A program made the position numbers and the translations under genes. This document shows, one piece after another, positions 4,646-8,989 of a DNA stretch of 8,989 nucleotides. Source of the stretch: Lawsonibacter sp. (GTDB lineage: Bacteria; Bacillota; Clostridia; Oscillospirales; Oscillospiraceae); NCBI GenBank assembly GCA_022798855.1, contig JAAWNI010000085.1, forward strand, positions 1 to 8,989, given 5' to 3'. How positions within the stretch are numbered: position 1 is the first letter of the stretch; each line of letters starts with the position of its first letter. The notes under the pieces are model-generated. The model was not told the origin of the DNA and searched no databases. It worked only from the letters and a program-made list of their open reading frames with translations.

Positions 4646-5323
4646 TCAAAGGTGGTCCGGCTCGGGGGCGGCGGCCAGGGCGCACAGGAATTTGTACTGC
4701 GGCACCAGGGACTTCCAGCCCTCCAGCACCTGTCCGGCCAGCTCCGGGCCAAAGAAGGGGCCCTCGCAGTTGTGTTCGCAGGTGAAGCCGATCTGCCGGC
4801 TGTTGTACCAGGGGTAGAGCAGGGGGCCGGGGTCCCCCTTGGGGCGCTTGTAGGCCTGGCCCTCCATCTGAAACTCCCCCCGCCGCTTTACCGACCGGGC
4901 CAGCTTCTCCACGGGGGCGGGGTCCCGGTCAATCTGGGCCCGCAGCTTGGCCATGGTCACGGGGGGCATGTCCCAGCACCCCATTCCGTAGCCGTAGCGG
5001 TCGGCGGCCACCTCAAACCAGAAGCAGGGGATGGCGCTGTCCCGCTCCCCCGGCCTGCGCAGGGAGAACCACAGGTGGTCCTTGTACGGCCCCCGGCCAA
5101 AGAGCCGGCGGGCGTCCCGATAGATGCGGCTCACCTTCAGCTCCAGGCCCAGCTTGGGAAAGGCTTCCGCCATCTCCCGGGCCAGCTGGGCGGCCAGCTC
5201 CCGGGTGGGCTGGTCCACCTGGGTGAGGAACTCCTCTTTGTGGGCCTGAAACCAGCCGCGCTCGTTGTTCAATTTCAGGCCCCACAGAAAGTCGATGGCC
5301 CCTTGGGTATATCCTTGAAACAT
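4646..5323 (-). CDS. DUF2461 (TIGR02453) family protein
   Basis: The 225-aa product has the hallmarks of the DUF2461 family, whose biochemical function is not established. The N-terminus carries FLWGLKLNNERGWFQAHKEEF (12-32, the usual F-L-x-N-N-x-R-x-W-F pattern). A central block RIYRDARRLFGRGPYKDHL (66-84) corresponds to the family's R-x-x-R-D-R/V-x-x-x-x-x-P-Y-K core. It continues with FSLRRPGER and a GCWDMPPVTMAKLR segment. No signal peptide or membrane segment is evident, so it is probably cytoplasmic. The ATG at 5323 has a weak GAGGG-type ribosome binding site. It starts only 37 bp after the VanW-protein stop and ends at a strong terminator, so it is the second gene of a two-gene operon. 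A functional link to the wall protein is not implied by the sequence. Confidence 0.88.
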   Translation of the reverse strand: MFQGYTQGAIDFLWGLKLNNERGWFQAHKEEFLTQVDQPTRELAAQLAREMAEAFPKLGLELKVSRIYRDARRLFGRGPYKDHLWFSLRRPGERDSAIPCFWFEVAADRYGYGMGCWDMPPVTMAKLRAQIDRDPAPVEKLARSVKRRGEFQMEGQAYKRPKGDPGPLLYPWYNSRQIGFTCEHNCEGPFFGPELAGQVLEGWKSLVPQYKFLCALAAAPEPDHL

Positions 5324-5360
5324 GGCGTTTTCCCTCTCTTTCCCGCAAATTCCAGAGGGC

Positions 5361-7307
5361 TCAGCCCACCATGCCGTTGGGGTCTATGGGCCGCAGGCCG
5401 GAGTCGGAGGGGGGCGGCTCCGGGGTAGGCTCGGGCGTCGTGCCGGGGTCCGGCGTGGCCCCCGGGTCGGGGTTGGCCCCAGGGTCAGGGGTAGTGCCCG
5501 GGTCCGGCGTGGTGCCAGGGTCGGGGGTAGTCCCGGGGTCCGGCGTGGTGCCAGGGTCGGGGGTAGTCCCGGGGTCCGGCGTGGTGCCGGGGTCGGGGGT
5601 AGTCCCAGGGTCCGGCGTGGTGCCGGGGTCGGGGGTAGTGCCGGGGTCAGTTGTCGTTCCGGGGTCGGTGGGCGGCACGCCGTTCACCCAGGTGGTGGGA
5701 TCGCCGTCCAGGGGATTGTAGTAGTAGGTGTTGGGCCGCATCTTGTAGCTGCTGCCCCCCATGTCCTGCGTCTCCACCTTGGTGCCGTCCGCTTCGTAGA
5801 CGGTGCGGTAGGTGTGGGCCTTCCGGCCGTGGTAGGCGTACTGCTCCCGGTCCAGCACCATGCTGCCCCGCTCCACGCCCTCCTTGGGCACATACACTGT
5901 GGTGGGGGACACCCAGTCGAAGGTGCTGGCCGAGGGGACGGCGTAGCGGCCGCTCAGGTTGGTGCCGTATATCTGCACCGTGATGAACCGGCCCTTGCTG
6001 TTGTCATAGGTCCAGGACTTGATTTGAATGGGGTAGTCGGTGTTGTTCCGGAACTTGAAGTCGGTCCCGCCGTCATACACGGTGGCGTCCATGCCGTCGG
6101 GCACGTAGCCCACGGCGAACTGGTGGCACCGGCGCTCCACGATCTCCAGGGTGGTGTGGAGGATGGCGTGGTAGAGGGTGGAGGAGGTCTGGCACACGCC
6201 GCCCCCCGGCTGCATCTCTGACCGGCCGCCCACATAGACCGAGCCCAGCTTATAGCCGTTGGCCACGGACCGGGGGCCCGTGGTGTCGTTGTAAGAAAAG
6301 ACCTCGCCGGGCAGCAGGATCACGTCGTTGCAGGAGCTGGCGGACAGGCTGACGTTATACAGCCGGCTGGCCACGCCGCCCACCTGGCTGGTGGCTTCGC
6401 CCAGAAGGTCGGCGAACAGCCGCCCCCCCAGGTCCTCCTTGGTCACCTTGGGCTGGGTCAGGGTGACGGGGATGGAGAAGGTCTCGCCCCCCTTGGCGGC
6501 GCTGTAGGCCCGTTTCAGCTCCTGGACGTCAAAGTCCACCCCCACCGTGTGGTCGGTGATCTCCATGCTTTCCAGGTCCAGGGACGCGTCTTTGGGCTCT
6601 GTGTACACCTCCCGGTGGATGGCGTCGAAGTCCGGCTCCTCCTGATTGCCCTGCTGGGCGCTGAGGGCAAGCTCCCTCTGTACCGCCTTCTTCTGGCTGA
6701 TCCGCTGGACATAGGCCTCCTGGAGGGCTTCCTGGGTGTCGGCCCGGACCTGCTCCCAGTCCACCATGGCGATGGGCGCGCCCTTGGTCATCACCAGCTT
6801 GTCGCCCTCGATCTGATAGGGGTGGTCCTCCGATGCGGCGGCCACTGCCTTCTCCATGTCGGTGAGGAAGCCGTCCAGGGACTGATCCCCCTCCTCCAGG
6901 GCCAGGGGCACCTGGCTGGACGCGCCCAGCATGTGGCTGGCCAGCTGGAACCCGGCGGTCAAAAAGTTTTCATGTCCGATCTGTTGGGCATTGCTGACGC
7001 TCTGCTCCACATCCACCGCCAGAGAACCGGCGTTCAGCGTCCGGCTGACGCCCTCATAGGCCAAGGTGAAGTCGATGTCCCGGCCCGCGTCCTCCACGGC
7101 GGTCTTCACCACCTCATGGGCCTGCTCCGCCGACATATTCGACACGTCCACGCCGGCCACCGACACGTTGGGCAGAATGGCTTCCCGGCCGCTGGCCCAG
7201 GCGCAGACGCCAATGTAGGCCGCCGCCAATACTCCCACCACCGTCCCGGTAATGATCCAGGGCAGCTTTCCGCCGCCCTCCTTTTTTGCTACACGCTGTC
7301 CTTCCAT
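5361..7307 (-). CDS. Membrane-anchored VanW-domain protein with peptidoglycan-binding-like domain and Pro/Thr-rich tail
   Basis: This is a 648-aa surface protein. Residues 1-14 are cytoplasmic and basic, and a single membrane helix (LPWIITGTVVGVLAAAYIG, 15-33) acts as an uncleaved anchor. The extracellular region (about 75-300) resembles the PG_binding_4 domain that usually precedes VanW. The VanW domain spans about 312-445, with LPGEVFSYND (332-341), GGGVCQTSSTLYHA (368-381) and YVPDGMDATVYDGG (401-414). A 480-530 segment may be G5-like (uncertain). The tail (548-625) is 13 six-residue DPG units ending in an EPTPEPPP stretch, with no LPXTG or second membrane helix. The ATG at 7307 has AGGAGG spaced 9 nt; the upstream in-frame ATG at 7418 lacks this. 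VanW proteins act at the cell wall with no defined reaction. No vanH/A/X genes are nearby, so vancomycin resistance is not indicated. Confidence 0.93.
   Translation of the reverse strand: MEGQRVAKKEGGGKLPWIITGTVVGVLAAAYIGVCAWASGREAILPNVSVAGVDVSNMSAEQAHEVVKTAVEDAGRDIDFTLAYEGVSRTLNAGSLAVDVEQSVSNAQQIGHENFLTAGFQLASHMLGASSQVPLALEEGDQSLDGFLTDMEKAVAAASEDHPYQIEGDKLVMTKGAPIAMVDWEQVRADTQEALQEAYVQRISQKKAVQRELALSAQQGNQEEPDFDAIHREVYTEPKDASLDLESMEITDHTVGVDFDVQELKRAYSAAKGGETFSIPVTLTQPKVTKEDLGGRLFADLLGEATSQVGGVASRLYNVSLSASSCNDVILLPGEVFSYNDTTGPRSVANGYKLGSVYVGGRSEMQPGGGVCQTSSTLYHAILHTTLEIVERRCHQFAVGYVPDGMDATVYDGGTDFKFRNNTDYPIQIKSWTYDNSKGRFITVQIYGTNLSGRYAVPSASTFDWVSPTTVYVPKEGVERGSMVLDREQYAYHGRKAHTYRTVYEADGTKVETQDMGGSSYKMRPNTYYYNPLDGDPTTWVNGVPPTDPGTTTDPGTTPDPGTTPDPGTTPDPGTTPDPGTTPDPGTTPDPGTTPDPGTTPDPGTTPDPGANPDPGATPDPGTTPEPTPEPPPSDSGLRPIDPNGMVG
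5433..5666 (-). repeat. 13-unit DPG coding repeat, 18-bp units arranged as 36-bp doublets
   Basis: Thirteen DPGxxx hexapeptide units are encoded in tandem. In the central part two synonymous 18-bp versions alternate: one using GGC-ACC-ACG-CCG and the other GGG-ACT-ACC-CCC. This shows expansion in 36-bp steps. The N-terminal edge unit (DPGTTT) and the units near the C-terminal edge (DPGANP, DPGATP) are diverged, as expected if growth happens in the middle. The tail probably spaces the extracellular domains in or through the wall; that role is inferred. Confidence 0.9.
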
Positions 7308-7420
7308 CGCGCTCTCTTCCTCCTGTCCGGCCTGAAAACCCTGTTTCCGCCGCGTTTTTCGGGCCGTCTGAATCAAAACTCCCCACATATATGAAATGCC
7401 ACATACTATGCTAATCATAT

Positions 7421-7429
7421 ATTATAGCA
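7421..7429 (-). promoter_or_regulatory. Extended -10 promoter for the VanW-DUF2461 operon
   Basis: The minus strand reads TGCTATAAT: a perfect -10 (7426-7421) with an extended TG. No good -35 box is seen at 16-18 bp. The predicted start near 7414 gives a leader of about 107 nt. Other AT-rich hexamers nearby cannot be excluded. Confidence 0.6.
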
Positions 7430-7523
7430 CGAGCCAAGCTTGAAATAATTACAGAATAGTTACAACTCCTTTGAAAATCTCCCCAGTCCTTTCTTTTTTC
7501 TCCAGGGAAAAGGGGTGGGGCCA

Positions 7524-7552
7524 TTTACATTTTTATTCCGGCGCGGTATGAT
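7524..7552 (+). promoter_or_regulatory. Sigma-A promoter for the XpaC-domain gene
   Basis: TTTACA (7524-7529) and TATGAT (7547-7552) have a 17-bp spacer. Transcription would start near 7559, giving a leader of about 108 nt. That leader contains an AGTCC / GGACT hairpin, a TTCCC-TTTT-GGGAA hairpin, and a 10-bp palindrome TATAGCTATA (7638-7647). The TATAAC at 7644-7649 could be a second, closer -10 with a poor -35. The rest of the 359-bp divergent intergenic region (7308-7666) shows nothing else recognisable. Confidence 0.6.
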
Positions 7553-7666
7553 ATAGGAGTCCTGTCCAAGCGCCGGACTGTTCTTCATGGAATTTTAAGA
7601 AAAAATCAATTCCCTTTTGGGAAATTTCTTGGTATAGTATAGCTATAACGATTTGGGGGGTACACA

Positions 7667-8872
7667 ATGTCTGTCTATCAGGGAAATCCAAGCCCGAAAA
7701 ATGGCGATGGGATATACTGGCTCATCGCGCTGGGGCTGATCTTTACCGGCGTCGCCGCCCCGGTGGGGGTGCTGATGATCGTCATGAAGCTGCTGGGAGG
7801 GGGCAGAAAGCGCCAGCAGGGCCGCCACCCATACTACCAGAAGCAGTATGGCCAGGACCGGGTAGGGGCCCGCACCGCCTTTGAGCCGCCCGCCTGGGAG
7901 GAGTCCGCCGCCCCCGCCTGGGAGGAGCCGGCCCCCAAGAAGGCCGCCAAGTCCAAAAAGAAGAAAAAGCCCGGCCGGGACCTGATCGCCGAGATGGATA
8001 AAACGGGCAAAAGCTGGGCCATCGCCGGGGCGGCCACCGCCGCCGGCTGCCTCATCGGCTTCATCGGCAGCGTGGGCGAGCCGCTGTACTGGCTGTTCAA
8101 CGGCGATTTCGCCTTTTTCATCGAGGGGCTCATGGAGCTCATGGTGCTGCCCTGCATCGCCGCCGCCGGGCTGGGCGGCCTGTGGGCCGGACTGCGCAAG
8201 CGCAAGCAGGCCAGCCGGTTCCGCAGCTATCTGGCCATGATCGGCCGGCAGAGTTCGGTGTCCATCTCCGCCCTGGCTTCCGCCACCGGGCTGTCCCCCA
8301 GCAAGGTGCGGGACGATTTGGCCGACATGCTGGACGACGGCCTGTTCCCCCAGGGCTTCCTGGACTACGGCGGCGACCGGCTGGTCCTCTCAGGCGAGGG
8401 CGTGGCCGACCGCGCTCCGGAACAGCCCGCCCCTCCCCCGTCCGCCCGTGAGGACGAGAACGCCATTTTGGCCGAGATTAGGGCGGTGAACGACGCCATC
8501 GACAACGAGAAGATGTCCGCCCAGATCAACCGGATTGGGGTCATCACCGCCAAAATCCTGGAGTACCAGAAGACCCACCCGGAGCGCGCCCCCCAGCTCC
8601 ACAGCTTCCTGAGCTACTACCTGCCCACCACCCTGAAAATCCTCCGGGCCTACGGCCAGCTGGAGGACCAGGAGGTGTCCGGCCAGAACATCACCGCCGC
8701 CATGAAGCGCATCGAGGGGATGATGGATAAGGTGGTGGAGGGCTTCGAGAAGCAGCTGGACCTCCTCTTTCAGGGGGACGCCATGGACATCACCACCGAT
8801 GTGGAGGTGCTGGAGCGGATGCTGGCCAAGGACGGCCTGTCCGACCAGCCGGGCCTGACACTGGGGCTGTAA
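7667..8872 (+). CDS. Membrane protein with helix-turn-helix-like segment and XpaC-type C-terminal domain
   Basis: The 401-aa product has a membrane helix at about 17-43 and a basic linker containing PAWEE twice (75-87) and a Lys tract (91-101). Two further hydrophobic segments follow at 116-135 and 148-176. Residues 186-240 look like a winged helix (YLAMIGRQSSVSISALASATGLSPSKVRDDLADML). The C-terminus (265-390) matches the XpaC / '5-bromo-4-chloroindolyl phosphate hydrolysis' family, with YYLPTTLKILRAYGQLED and a YQKTHP segment; the family name is historical and no hydrolase motif is visible. XpaC genes often precede telA (toxic-anion/tellurite resistance), which would lie beyond the window edge if present. 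The start ATG has a poor SD, GGGGGG spaced 6 nt. It is much longer than classical XpaC (about 200 aa, from memory), so this is a multidomain version. The winged-helix assignment is tentative. Confidence 0.8.
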   Translation: MSVYQGNPSPKNGDGIYWLIALGLIFTGVAAPVGVLMIVMKLLGGGRKRQQGRHPYYQKQYGQDRVGARTAFEPPAWEESAAPAWEEPAPKKAAKSKKKKKPGRDLIAEMDKTGKSWAIAGAATAAGCLIGFIGSVGEPLYWLFNGDFAFFIEGLMELMVLPCIAAAGLGGLWAGLRKRKQASRFRSYLAMIGRQSSVSISALASATGLSPSKVRDDLADMLDDGLFPQGFLDYGGDRLVLSGEGVADRAPEQPAPPPSAREDENAILAEIRAVNDAIDNEKMSAQINRIGVITAKILEYQKTHPERAPQLHSFLSYYLPTTLKILRAYGQLEDQEVSGQNITAAMKRIEGMMDKVVEGFEKQLDLLFQGDAMDITTDVEVLERMLAKDGLSDQPGLTLGL

Positions 8873-8914
8873 GAGCCTGTTTAATATCTTTCAGCACGCC
8901 GCTTGATGGGCCTT

Positions 8915-8989
8915 TTGCCGTCATACCGCGTTAAATTTTCTTGCAATACATCCAGTATTCCTGCGAAAATTTGCCTTGTCTGACGGCAA
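8915..8989. repeat. Nested inverted repeat at the window end
   Basis: Three nested pairs of perfect arms are seen: TTGCCGTCA / TGACGGCAA (8915-8923, 8981-8989), AAATTTTC / GAAAATTT (8933-8940, 8965-8972), and AATAC / GTATT (8945-8949, 8955-8959) around ATCCA. It starts 43 bp after the XpaC-gene stop, following GAGCCTGTTTAATATCTTTC. It does not have a terminator-type U-run and is larger than a usual terminator. It may be a dispersed palindromic element whose outer end lies beyond the window. Confidence 0.7.

Noticed and set aside
5322..6221. 299-codon plus-strand frame, and similar frames at 82-1041, 4460-5428 and 6549-7394
   Set aside because: All are complements of well-supported minus-strand genes; their composition is low-complexity (RGARVGGSPGV-like repeats mirror the DPG tail).
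5361..7307. Vancomycin resistance gene cluster
   Set aside because: Only a VanW domain is present. No ligase, dehydrogenase, dipeptidase or VanR/S partner is seen, and VanW proteins are widespread in Clostridia.
7114..7404. Minus-strand frame upstream of the VanW start
   Set aside because: It overlaps the start of the VanW protein in another frame and has a low-complexity product without a suitable start site.

Overview
The window looks like a chromosomal segment from a GC-rich, gut-type Clostridia, most likely Oscillospiraceae of the Flavonifractor/Lawsonibacter/Intestinimonas kind. This is inferred from the gene set (ferredoxin-dependent indolepyruvate oxidoreductase, YerC/TrpR-like regulator, T-box leader, VanW and XpaC proteins) and from GC-rich coding sequence. 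No rRNA, tRNA, CRISPR array, transposase or phage gene is visible.

Left half, minus strand (about 4008 down to 1). A palindrome and a near-consensus sigma-A promoter precede a full T-box riboswitch leader. It ends in a terminator about 130 bp before a YerC/TrpR-like gene, followed by iorA, iorB and a short-spaced unrecognised gene cut by the window edge. The most plausible reading is one transcription unit controlled by tRNA charging, with phenylalanine the best-supported amino acid. IorAB interconverts aryl-pyruvates and aryl-acetyl-CoA. A T-box responding to amino-acid starvation suggests that the operon may serve aromatic amino-acid synthesis from aryl-acetates rather than only catabolism.

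Two intergenic gaps of this operon (regR-like/iorA and iorA/iorB) are filled by the same family of GC-rich 'TAGGG + hairpin' repeats. Each cluster is bounded by inward-facing TAGGG hairpins. Arm sequences differ between copies but stay complementary, which suggests that the hairpin itself is conserved. This is the most striking non-coding structure in the window.

Middle (about 3991-4610). A purine-rich minus-strand segment contains no recognisable gene. It has its own promoter-like sequence (4504-4532), tiny ORFs with strong ribosome binding sites, and a long hairpin terminator (4076-4128). It may be a small-RNA or remnant-peptide locus.

Right half. A minus-strand pair runs from a promoter near 7425: a membrane-anchored VanW-domain cell-wall protein with a 13-unit Pro/Thr/Gly tail, then a DUF2461 protein, then a strong terminator. 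Divergently, a sigma-A promoter drives a 401-aa membrane protein with an XpaC-type C-terminal domain. The window ends inside or at the edge of a long nested inverted repeat.
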